Notes: generated from the sequence alone by a model not told the origin. A stretch of DNA of 6,479 bases from an uncultured Rhodobiaceae bacterium (GCA_937911445.1 CALDQY010000134.1:1-6479); one strand, 5' to 3'. Shown: positions 1 to 6,479, numbered from the stretch's first letter. Made by a program: numbers and translations.

Positions 1-1625
1 ACACGGACGTTCTTGAACTGGATTTGGGTACGATTCTCCCTGCTCTCGCTGGACCAAAGCGCCCTCAAGACCGTGTTGATTTGAAGGATATGAAGTCCCA
101 CTTCCTTCACTCACTTACAAATGAACTTGGTTTTGAAGGGCATGGTTTGGATGCATCCGAATTGAACAATGGAGCCATCGTTGAGCGCGATGGAGAAATC
201 TACGATCTCAACCACGGTGATGTCGTCATTGCTGCGATTACATCGTGCACAAACACGTCGAATCCTGATGTCATGCTTGCAGCTGGACTCGTTGCTCGAA
301 AGGCCCGTTCCTATGGACTCAGTGTGAAACCATGGGTTCGTACTTCTCTTGCACCAGGCAGCCGTGTCGTCACCGAGTACTACGAAGCTACTGGTCTCCA
401 AGAGGACCTCAACGCACTCGGATTCAACGTCGTTGGATACGGATGCACAACCTGTATCGGGAACTCAGGGCCTCTTCCCGAGGAAATCGATGCAGCCATC
501 GATGAAGGCAACTTGATTGTCGGAAGCGTTCTCTCAGGAAACAGAAACTTCGAGGGACGTGTTCATGGTAAGGTCAAGGCCTCGTATCTCGCATCACCAC
601 CACTAGTTGTTGCCTACGCTTTGGCAGGAACGCTCGAAATCGATCTCACAACGGAACCAATCGGCACAGCCACGGATGGTACGCCAGTCATGCTCTCCGA
701 TCTTTGGCCATCAACGGATGAAATCGTTGAAGCACGCTCAGCCATTACGCCAGAGATGTTCAAGCAACGTTACGCTGATGCCATGAATGAGCCACGATGG
801 GATTCCATTCCATCTGAACCAAGTCCGTTGTATCCATGGGATGAAGCATCGACCTACATCCGATTACCAACGTTTTTCCAAAACCTCTCTGCTGAGGCAG
901 CCCCCATCGAACCTATCAACGATGCAAAGGTGTTGCTCAAGCTTGGTGACTCCATCACAACGGACCATATTTCACCTGCCGGCTCATTCCCAGCGGATGG
1001 ACCTGCTGGAACATGGTTGGTCGAACGAGGTGTCGAAAAGGGCGACTTCAATTCGTTTGGTAGTCGACGTGGCAATCACGAGATCATGATGCGTGGAACC
1101 TTTGCGAACGTTCGAATTCGTAATCAACTCGCACCTGGGACGGAGGGAGGCTATGCTCTCGACCACACGACAGGGGAAGTATCCTCTGTGTTCGATGCAG
1201 CCATGAACAACGATGGACCGATGGTCGTTCTCGCTGGTTCTCAGTACGGAACGGGTTCATCTCGTGACTGGGCTGCGAAAGGCACCTATCTTCTCGGCGT
1301 CAAGGCGGTTATTGCTACGTCCTTTGAACGAATCCACCGTTCAAACTTGGTTGGAATGGGTGTCCTTCCGTTGACCTTCAAGGAAGGTGAATCGCATGAA
1401 TCTCTTGGCCTCGATGGAACAGAGTCGTTCACCATTCCCGTTTCTAACGATGTCCAGCCTTTGCAAGACCTTGTGGTTACAGCATCGCATTCCGATGGAA
1501 CGAGCAAGGAATTCACGGTTTCTGTCCGCCTCGATACGCCTGTCGAAGTCGAATATTACCGCAATGGTGGAATTCTCCACACGGTACTACGACAACTTGC
1601 TGCGACCTCAGAATCGACATCTTGA
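1..1625 (+). CDS. acnA: Aconitate hydratase (AcnA/IRP1 type), 5'-truncated by window edge
   Basis: This enzyme interconverts citrate and isocitrate through cis-aconitate in the cytoplasmic TCA cycle. The frame is already open at base 3 (peptide begins TDVLELDLGT), so the true start lies upstream; 540 codons are present of a family usually near 890-930 residues. Recognisable family motifs: LAGPKRPQDR (45-74); ITSCTNTSNP with the first 4Fe-4S ligand Cys at 246-248; YGCTTCIGNSGPL with the other two cluster ligands at 444-446 and 453-455; YLASPPLVVAYALAGT (about 585-630). The swivel domain has DSITTDHISPAGS (948-986), FGSRRGNHEIMMRGTFAN (up to 1109) and YGTGSSRDWAAKG (from 1245), which holds the SSR triplet matching the active-site Ser/Arg of aconitases. 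The end, VEYYRNGGILHTVLRQLA plus a short tail, is typical of AcnA. No frameshift or missing key residue is visible. The next gene begins one base after the TGA stop, so an operon is likely. Confidence 0.97.
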   Translation, partial: TDVLELDLGTILPALAGPKRPQDRVDLKDMKSHFLHSLTNELGFEGHGLDASELNNGAIVERDGEIYDLNHGDVVIAAITSCTNTSNPDVMLAAGLVARKARSYGLSVKPWVRTSLAPGSRVVTEYYEATGLQEDLNALGFNVVGYGCTTCIGNSGPLPEEIDAAIDEGNLIVGSVLSGNRNFEGRVHGKVKASYLASPPLVVAYALAGTLEIDLTTEPIGTATDGTPVMLSDLWPSTDEIVEARSAITPEMFKQRYADAMNEPRWDSIPSEPSPLYPWDEASTYIRLPTFFQNLSAEAAPIEPINDAKVLLKLGDSITTDHISPAGSFPADGPAGTWLVERGVEKGDFNSFGSRRGNHEIMMRGTFANVRIRNQLAPGTEGGYALDHTTGEVSSVFDAAMNNDGPMVVLAGSQYGTGSSRDWAAKGTYLLGVKAVIATSFERIHRSNLVGMGVLPLTFKEGESHESLGLDGTESFTIPVSNDVQPLQDLVVTASHSDGTSKEFTVSVRLDTPVEVEYYRNGGILHTVLRQLAATSESTS

Positions 1626-1626
1626 A

Positions 1627-2289
1627 ATGGAAGCAAACGGGGTTGCAATCATGGCATCGGGTGACGTTCGGTTTACGTTTCGCTCAGATGAAACCGATGT
1701 GAATGTCCTCATCGAAGGCAAGAGAGCGTGGGTCGAAAGCATCGTTGAGGAACTTGGCCTATCTGAGGTCGGGGCGATGCTACCAATCGGCGTACAATCA
1801 CCGCTTCAAGATGCGCCATCTCAAACGGATGAAGATTCCGAAGACGATGATGCGCTTCTCCCACCGAGCGACATGGGCCCTGAACCAGATCCAAGCCGCA
1901 TTCCCGTTGTACGGCGTCCAATTGGAGCGCTCAATGTCGATATCGAAATCGAGAAGATTGGCCTTGAACCTCCAAGTGCCAATGATGTGTTTGAGCTCAT
2001 GGATGCTTTTGCTGAACTTGACGAACCTCGTCCAATTCAAGGCGAGATGAGTGTTGATCCCATGGCTGAGGCATGGTTGAAGGAACTGATGCGACTCATC
2101 GTTCGAGAAGGTGGCCGAACTGCCTTAGCGACCGAAACAATCGAAGAAGTTGCAAGTGCAAAATTGGGCGGTCGAACTGGGGTCGAACTCAGCGTTTGGT
2201 TGGAATCTCTGTTTGCAGCCGGAAAACTTGTCAAAATTCATGGTGGCGATGCCACTGGTTGGGGCCCCTCTCCAAGATGGCTTGGATGA
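1627..2289 (+). CDS. Conserved-looking hypothetical protein, 220 aa, acidic linker and helical C-terminus
   Basis: I do not recognise a named family. The ATG at 1627 follows the aconitase stop by one base (TGAAATGG). The frame stays open upstream inside acnA, but a longer start would overlap that gene by up to about 240 bp and is unlikely. A second ATG at 1651 (MASGDVRF) is a possible alternative; neither has a convincing Shine-Dalgarno site. Residues about 9-55 look alpha/beta (DVRFTFRSDETDVNVLIEG, then a helix KRAWVESIVEEL). Residues about 62-92 form an acidic, Pro-rich, probably disordered linker (DEDSEDDD). Residues 98-112 look like a strand (IGALNVDIEIEKIGL). Residues 116-220 are mostly helical, and 146-205 (helix, helix, then VWLESLFAAGKLVKI) resembles a winged-helix fold, ending in a Trp/Gly/Pro-rich tail. 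There is no signal peptide or membrane segment, so it should be cytoplasmic. Its close coupling to acnA suggests co-expression, not necessarily a shared pathway. The coding call is firm; the domain reading is inference. Confidence 0.85.
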   Translation: MEANGVAIMASGDVRFTFRSDETDVNVLIEGKRAWVESIVEELGLSEVGAMLPIGVQSPLQDAPSQTDEDSEDDDALLPPSDMGPEPDPSRIPVVRRPIGALNVDIEIEKIGLEPPSANDVFELMDAFAELDEPRPIQGEMSVDPMAEAWLKELMRLIVREGGRTALATETIEEVASAKLGGRTGVELSVWLESLFAAGKLVKIHGGDATGWGPSPRWLG

Positions 2290-2345
2290 GTTACAATCAG
2301 GCCGCAAGAACGCACATTTGCCTTACGTAGGGCGAAGCGTAGCAT

Positions 2346-2392
2346 CAAAGGGGTTATAGTGGAAGTATGGTTGGCTAAGTTGAGTGATATTG
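2346..2392 (+). promoter_or_regulatory. Candidate archaeal promoter (TATA-like box) and weak ribosome site before the giant gene
   Basis: In the 103-bp gap the sequence CAAAGGGGTTATAG (2346-2359) has a purine-rich stretch followed by a TATA-like TTATAG (2354-2359), the order expected of an archaeal BRE plus TATA box. Transcription would then start near 2380, leaving a leader of about 10-15 nt before the ATG at 2393. That leader contains GAGTGAT (2382-2388), an imperfect match to the anti-Shine-Dalgarno partner GGAGGTGAT lying four bases from the start. The element is short and the match modest. No clear stem-loop or T-tract terminator for the upstream pair of genes was seen in 2290-2345. Confidence 0.3.
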
Positions 2393-2482
2393 ATGCAAAC
2401 AGAGACAAACAAAATCGGGGCAAAACTTCGAAGCGTATTCCTTGTACTCATAATGGTTCTATCGACAACGGCTGCCTTTGCA
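2393..2482 (+). other. Sec-type signal peptide of the giant protein
   Basis: Residues 1-13 form a hydrophilic N-region with Lys7, Lys11 and Arg13. A hydrophobic core SVFLVLIMVLSTTAAFA follows (14-30). A good signal peptidase I-type site is AFA before TNAS (after residue 30); ASA ending at residue 35 is an alternative. There is no twin-arginine motif and no lipobox cysteine, so general Sec export with release or later anchoring is expected. The mature chain begins with Asn/Ser/Thr-rich sequence typical of exported proteins. Confidence 0.8.
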
Positions 2483-5400
2483 ACCAACGCAAGCGCATCT
2501 GCTGCACGAAATTACACCACCAACCGTGACCCAATCGACATCGGTATTGCCGATTTCAACTGTGATGGTCACAACGATATGGCCGTTGCTACCGATGGTA
2601 CGCACACCATCACCATCCTTCTGAACGATGGTACTGGAGACTTCACAGAGCGTTACGATGTTTGGGTCTCCAAGAATACCTCTCGAAACGCTGAGTGGGA
2701 TGAGTTCTCGAACGTCCAGTTCCTTGAAGTCGGAGAGTTCAACGGCGACAGCGCACCGGATATCGCCATCTTCCAGCGCAACAACCCATTCAAGACAGAC
2801 GACAACGGCGCACCAGCTGGTGAACCAGGAAACTTGACCATTCTGGAGAACGATGGCTGCAACAGCGACTCGTTTACCATCGGTCAGCGATACACGCACT
2901 TCTGGGCATGGGATCTCGCCGTTGGCGACATCAACCAAGACGGTAACGATGACGTGATTATTCTCGACCTCTTGAACGACATCTCCAACCAGCGTGTCGT
3001 CACGTACATGGGCCCGATCGGTGCTAGCACCGCGCCAATGGTCACAGCCCTGGGTACCGCAAATACCAATTCATATCGAAGTCTCGAAATCGGTGATTGG
3101 GGCGAGTCCCAACAAGGCCTCACCGGACAGTGTTACGATGAGGACATCTGGCTGTTGCGCAGTGAAGGTGTTGACTATGCAACCGGTCAAACAACCAACC
3201 CTGGTAACGATGACAACGTAACCATCATCGAATTCAACTGTCAAACCAACCTGTTCCCAGCAACGTACACCTTTTCTACATCTGCTCAAGCAGGATCCCA
3301 TGTCGTTAACATGGCCAACACCTTTGGTGCCTTGGACATCGGTGATATGGACAACGACGGAACCATCGATACCATCGCTATGACACAAGGTAACCTCGAG
3401 AACATCACTTTCTCGACCTCCTCCGCTGTCGGGACATGGTCAAGCCCTGCACTGGCATACTTCGGCCCATACATCTCTTACGATGTTACTGTGGCCGATA
3501 TCAACGGTGATGGCGAACCAGATTTCGTCAACCCTACGGTTGCGTACCAACAAAACACCTCGGACTCTGCTGGTGGTTCAACCTCTTCTTTCTGGCTCAA
3601 CTTCCCAACAACCGTTCAAGTAACGCTCTCTGATGGATCGGGTGGACACGTAACTCCGCTCTCTTACGAGGCTGGACGCCGTCCAAACATTGCTGTTGTT
3701 GGACAACTCGCTGGCGCATCAACTTCTGCGCCAGATATCGTTGTCGGACACACGTCCTACAACTTCGGAAACTGGGTTGATAACCTCGGCTGGGACGCTC
3801 AATACGACTACCTTACTGTTGTTGAGATGGACAGCAAAGACATCGCTGTAACCGGCATAGAAATCAACCCAGTCGACCGGTTCTTTGGCATCGTCGGTGA
3901 AGGAAACCGAGACATCAACGTCACGATTACCAACACTGGAATGGACACGCTTACACAGAACGCAAACCTCGATGTCGTTCTCCAAGTCGTTGACGAAGCA
4001 AACTCTTCCAACTCGACGGTGTTCAGCCACGACTTCGACACGCCTGCCGATGCGACAGGATGTGGCGGCGGTTGTACCTGGGCGTTCACCGAATACGTCG
4101 ACCAATCCTCAAACTGGATTCTTGAAACCAATCACTCTGTTGGTGGTAGCGACGGAAACAATGCACCAAACGTATCAGCAAACTATCAAAATCCAACCGA
4201 CTTCATGTGGGCTGGTGAATACAAGACCAACAGCAGTGGAGACGAATGGTCAGGATATGGCCGTCATTGGGATGACGCACTCACACTCGAGGACGTTGAC
4301 TTGACGGGCTCTGACCGTGCTTTCCTCAGCGTCGAGTTGTTCCGACACCTTGGTTACGGTGCTCTCGGGTCTGTTGACGCAACCACTGGACAGTGGCTCA
4401 TCGGTGACCTTTGGGACGACGTTGCCATGATCGAAGTGGGCTCAGTTGAGACTGGATGGTCAACCATCGCCTGTCCAACATCTGCTCAAGTTGCAGGAGA
4501 GTGTCTCTCCGGATCTTCCATTTGGGGTGGCTACGACAACGACCGTGCCTTCAAGATTAACGGCTATGGCGGTGTTGCAGAAGGACGCTACTACTACGGT
4601 GTCTTCAGCTCCGGAACCTACTACGGATGGAGCAACTTTACGCAAGAAGGTGTTGGTGAGTTCGACCTTTCTCCATGGGCTGGCGAAACCGTCGACATCC
4701 GATTCCGTCTACGCTCAGGATTCGAAGGATCGATTGCCGATGACAACGAATCTCGCTGGTCAGGCCGAGATGGATATGCGATTGATAACATCACCATCTA
4801 CAAGCAAAACACGGCTTACTTCCCGAACCCACAGACACTTCAGCAACCACTCACATTGACCAACCTTGGACCAGGTGAGGAAGAAACGGCCTCAATTTCA
4901 GCCAACCTCCTCAACGATACGATTTACCGGATCTCAGCAACACTCAGCAATCATGCATGGGACGAGCAGAGTGTGAATGACGAGATCATTGGCTACATCC
5001 AACCGTTCAACCTGTACGACCCAGCTGTCGAAGGCATTGATTACTTCAACCCCGGAGGCTTGTACGCTGAAGGAATGTTCGACATTGATGTCATTACCAA
5101 CAACTGGGGCAACACCATGGTTGATTTCGATATCAAGGCAACAGTCTTCTCTGCAACGCCTTCCGACGTTCTCTGCAGCGCACCTGCAGTCATCTGTAAG
5201 GAATCCTTCGAGGGTGGTGCAAACGGATACGTCTACAGTGACGATGGTAACCCACAAGGTGCTATCTACAACGAAGCTACTTGTAACGATCTCATTTTCA
5301 ACAACAACGCCTACTGGTTCGGTCACCCATGTGACACAGCAACGCAAGGATACGGCGATCTTTGGGAAAACGAGACGCTCACCATTCCTGGTGTTGATTT

Positions 5401-6479
5401 GACCAGCATGTCCGGTGATTTCGTTTCACTGAACTTCGAATACTACGCAGATACCTTCTACGGTATCGATGTCGATGGAACGTCCATTGTTGACGTCAAC
5501 GACTATGCTTCCATCAACGTCGATTTCACCAAGGGTAGCGACACTTACTCAGGTGTTCTCCTCGGGCAATGGAACGACTACGACGAAGACGGAACCTGCC
5601 GCAACGACGACAACGGTGACGGATTCACGAACTCAAGCGAATCCATCAACCAAGCAGAGATTTCCTTCATCGGTGACTCTGCTAGCACAGACGGATCTGC
5701 GGGCAACTACAACGTCTTCTTCAACACAGACGACCTTGTCCTAAGCCGAAGCATCGACTTGACGCACCTATACGTTCTCAACAACACTGCTGCAGACAGC
5801 CTGCAGTGGTTCCGTGAGTGCATCTCACTCGCAGGCTCGACCGTTGATATCAACTTCGAGTTCCAAAGCGACGGTGACGGCCGCAACGGCATCAATGACG
5901 GATTCAAGGGTGTAGCATTCAACAACATCACATTGCAGGAATTCACCTTCTACGAGGATGCTTCCTACACCGTTTCTCGAACCAACGTTGATGCAGAAGA
6001 CGTAGCAACGACCACTGTTGCCAACCACGAGTTCTTCTCCGGCGTCTACATGATTCGAGCTGAGACCATCTTCGACAACACCACAGCTGGTGTACCATGG
6101 TTCGGCGACAATGAAGTGAGCAATTCCAACAACATCGAGCAAGTGATCTTCAACGTTGAATCGGTTGACATTACACTCGGTAAGCCAAGCACACTTGCGT
6201 GCTTGGATGATGGCGTCTACGCTTGTGTCCTCCCAATCGATGGAAGTTTGACACACAACTGGGACATCAAGGCAACCAACGGTGTGTTGGCTGGCGATTA
6301 CATGTTCTACATGACCGTCTTTGACGAGACCGATGGAGCACAAGTCTACCAGGCATCTTCTGCCCCAACGGCCACAACACTCGCATCCAACGAGCGCATT
6401 GACTTGACGTTCCCTGCATACAACGGATGGATGGATGGCCACACCTACAACATCAGTTTCCATGCTGAACTGGCAAATG
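2393..6479 (+). CDS. Giant secreted FG-GAP beta-propeller / CARDB-like multidomain surface protein, 3'-truncated by window edge
   Basis: An uninterrupted frame of 1362 codons runs to the last base, so the protein is longer. An in-frame TGA at 2381-2383 limits the start to GTG 2384, TTG 2390 or ATG 2393; ATG is preferred because it gives a standard signal peptide. Order of parts: signal peptide (1-30); seven FG-GAP/VCBS-like repeats (about 48-452) with Ca-binding DxNxDGxxD loops; CARDB/Ig-like segment (483-544); jelly-roll/MAM-like domain (545-805); Ig-like (806-885); second CARDB-like (886-935); second jelly-roll (936-1183); second Ig-like (1185-1253); start of a third CARDB-like segment (1254 on). 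The protein has 14 Lys, 16 Cys and about 23 N-X-S/T sequons. No protease or glycosidase motif such as HExxH is seen. The likely role is adhesion or ligand binding at the cell surface; that is inferred from architecture. The anchor, if any, lies beyond the window. It appears to be transcribed separately from the genes upstream. Confidence 0.93.
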   Translation, partial: MQTETNKIGAKLRSVFLVLIMVLSTTAAFATNASASAARNYTTNRDPIDIGIADFNCDGHNDMAVATDGTHTITILLNDGTGDFTERYDVWVSKNTSRNAEWDEFSNVQFLEVGEFNGDSAPDIAIFQRNNPFKTDDNGAPAGEPGNLTILENDGCNSDSFTIGQRYTHFWAWDLAVGDINQDGNDDVIILDLLNDISNQRVVTYMGPIGASTAPMVTALGTANTNSYRSLEIGDWGESQQGLTGQCYDEDIWLLRSEGVDYATGQTTNPGNDDNVTIIEFNCQTNLFPATYTFSTSAQAGSHVVNMANTFGALDIGDMDNDGTIDTIAMTQGNLENITFSTSSAVGTWSSPALAYFGPYISYDVTVADINGDGEPDFVNPTVAYQQNTSDSAGGSTSSFWLNFPTTVQVTLSDGSGGHVTPLSYEAGRRPNIAVVGQLAGASTSAPDIVVGHTSYNFGNWVDNLGWDAQYDYLTVVEMDSKDIAVTGIEINPVDRFFGIVGEGNRDINVTITNTGMDTLTQNANLDVVLQVVDEANSSNSTVFSHDFDTPADATGCGGGCTWAFTEYVDQSSNWILETNHSVGGSDGNNAPNVSANYQNPTDFMWAGEYKTNSSGDEWSGYGRHWDDALTLEDVDLTGSDRAFLSVELFRHLGYGALGSVDATTGQWLIGDLWDDVAMIEVGSVETGWSTIACPTSAQVAGECLSGSSIWGGYDNDRAFKINGYGGVAEGRYYYGVFSSGTYYGWSNFTQEGVGEFDLSPWAGETVDIRFRLRSGFEGSIADDNESRWSGRDGYAIDNITIYKQNTAYFPNPQTLQQPLTLTNLGPGEEETASISANLLNDTIYRISATLSNHAWDEQSVNDEIIGYIQPFNLYDPAVEGIDYFNPGGLYAEGMFDIDVITNNWGNTMVDFDIKATVFSATPSDVLCSAPAVICKESFEGGANGYVYSDDGNPQGAIYNEATCNDLIFNNNAYWFGHPCDTATQGYGDLWENETLTIPGVDLTSMSGDFVSLNFEYYADTFYGIDVDGTSIVDVNDYASINVDFTKGSDTYSGVLLGQWNDYDEDGTCRNDDNGDGFTNSSESINQAEISFIGDSASTDGSAGNYNVFFNTDDLVLSRSIDLTHLYVLNNTAADSLQWFRECISLAGSTVDINFEFQSDGDGRNGINDGFKGVAFNNITLQEFTFYEDASYTVSRTNVDAEDVATTTVANHEFFSGVYMIRAETIFDNTTAGVPWFGDNEVSNSNNIEQVIFNVESVDITLGKPSTLACLDDGVYACVLPIDGSLTHNWDIKATNGVLAGDYMFYMTVFDETDGAQVYQASSAPTATTLASNERIDLTFPAYNGWMDGHTYNISFHAELAN
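2534..3748 (+). repeat. Seven FG-GAP/VCBS-like repeats, predicted seven-bladed beta-propeller
   Basis: Seven units occur at roughly 50-85 residue spacing. Clear calcium-loop repeats: IADFNCDGHNDMAVA (loop 2552-2578), VGDINQDGNDDVIIL (2927-2953), IGDMDNDGTIDTIAM (3344-3370) and VADINGDGEPDFV (3497-3523). VGEFNGDSAPDIAIF (2735-2761) keeps the spacing but begins with Glu and loses the Gly. Two are degenerate: LEIGDWGESQQG continuing to DEDIWLL (from about 3083) and IAVVGQLAGASTSAPDIVVG (about 3689-3745), which lack the DxDxDG core but keep the strand-turn-PDI-strand pattern. FG-GAP repeats of integrin alpha chains fold as a seven-bladed propeller with calcium in such loops, so seven units is the expected closed number. 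Blade limits are approximate. Confidence 0.8.
3839..5047 (+). repeat. Module A: CARDB-like + jelly-roll/MAM-like + Ig-like domains (protein residues 483-885)
   Basis: The module opens with an Ig-like strand segment typical of CARDB domains (IAVTGIEINP, then RDINVTITNTGMDTL). It continues with FSHDFD and a CGGGC pair into a beta-rich domain (545-805). That domain contains AFLSVELF, DLWDDVAMIEV and FDLSPWAGETVDIRFRLRS, and closes with GYAIDNITIY. This closing pattern (a strand after G-x-V-D-I-R-F, then G-x-x-I-D-N-I-T) is seen in jelly-roll domains of MAM type and in those attached to M6 immune-inhibitor-A-like peptidases; here no peptidase is present. An Ig-like segment with PLTLTNLGPGEEETASISA follows (806-885). 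Confidence 0.65.
5048..6151 (+). repeat. Module B: diverged tandem copy of module A (protein residues 886-1253)
   Basis: The same order of parts as in module A recurs: a CARDB-like segment MFDIDVITNNWGNTMVDFDI; the entry KESFEGGANGY matching FSHDFD; a jelly-roll-like domain with TIPGVDLTSMSGDFVSLNFEYY and VDINFEFQSD, ending GVAFNNITL; then an Ig-like part SYTVSRTNVDAEDVATTTVANHEF. Similarity is at the level of pattern and domain order, not near-identity, so the duplication is old. Unlike module A it carries an acidic insert (5573-5641). A third CARDB-like segment begins after it, suggesting more modules beyond the window. Confidence 0.6.
5573..5641 (+). other. Acidic calcium-loop-like insert in module B
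   Basis: Residues 1061-1083 read NDYDEDGTCRNDDNGDGFTN followed by SSE. They contain two consecutive Asp-rich loops (DYDEDG and DDNGDG) like those in thrombospondin type 3 and dockerin/EF-hand-type calcium sites. Module A has no counterpart at the equivalent place. Calcium binding is inferred from the spacing of Asp/Asn residues only. Confidence 0.5.

Noticed and set aside
1387..1626. Upstream extension of the 220-residue gene into the aconitase 3' end
   Set aside because: The frame is open but would overlap acnA by about 240 bp, and the translation there (Ser/Arg/Leu-rich, no pattern) looks like a shifted reading of acnA. ATG 1627 directly after the stop is the natural start.
2320..2345. Possible stem-loop TTACG...CGTAGC in the 103-bp gap as a terminator
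   Set aside because: Only about four base pairs with a ten-base loop and no T-tract after it; too weak to call a terminator or operator.
2459..2938. 159-codon minus-strand open frame over the signal peptide and first propeller repeats
   Set aside because: It is antisense to well-supported FG-GAP repeats. Its low-complexity Val/Ser-rich composition is a mirror of the GAY/AAC/GGN-rich plus-strand codons.
4025..4807. Possible M6-type (immune inhibitor A-like) peptidase because of the jelly-roll domain
   Set aside because: Only the accessory beta-domain pattern is present. No HExxH zinc motif occurs anywhere in the 1362 residues visible.
3885..5744. Series of Ser/Thr-rich plus-strand open frames (3885-4304, 4446-4859, 4977-5402, 5469-5744) in a shifted frame
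   Set aside because: All are in the same wrong frame relative to the giant gene and consist mainly of Thr/Ser/Pro/Arg from shifted reading of its codons. They do not indicate a frameshift because the main frame is continuous across them.
5825..6463. 212-codon open frame on the minus strand inside the giant gene
   Set aside because: It lies wholly antisense to a frame with clear domains. Its Val/Cys/Ser-rich translation shows no motif, and such antisense openness is expected from the strong C-ending codon bias of the plus-strand gene.

Overview
The window holds three plus-strand genes with no visible RNA genes, mobile elements, CRISPR arrays or tRNAs. Coding density is very high: the only gap longer than one base is 103 bp (2290-2392). 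The setting looks like a free-living prokaryote with a TCA cycle and a large secreted surface protein. A marine planktonic archaeon of the Marine Group II (Poseidoniales) kind is my best guess. It rests on the FG-GAP/CARDB-type giant secreted protein, weak or absent Shine-Dalgarno sequences, a TATA-like element before the third gene and moderate GC. This is inference, and a marine bacterium is not excluded.

Layout. Positions 1-1625 are the C-terminal 540 codons of an aconitate hydratase of the AcnA/IRP1 type, with its 5' part outside the window. One base after its stop (start at 1627) comes a 220-residue protein of unknown function with an acidic, proline-containing linker between an N-terminal alpha/beta-looking part and a C-terminal helical, possibly winged-helix-like part. 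The two genes are probably co-transcribed. After a 103-bp gap with a plausible archaeal promoter, an open frame starts at 2393 and runs off the end of the window without a stop, giving at least 1362 residues.

The third gene is the main content. It encodes a Sec signal peptide, then seven FG-GAP/VCBS-like repeats that fit a seven-bladed, integrin-alpha-like beta-propeller. A tandemly duplicated module of roughly 370-400 residues follows (CARDB/Ig-like strand domain, jelly-roll/MAM-like domain, second Ig-like domain), and then the start of a third copy. The protein is very poor in lysine, rich in Asp and Asn, carries many N-glycosylation sequons and has 16 cysteines that can be grouped in pairs along the chain. 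All of this fits an exported, probably cell-surface protein that binds something outside the cell. No catalytic motif is visible.

The first two genes are housekeeping-like and the third looks like an independent transcription unit. I see no evidence that the three form one functional system.
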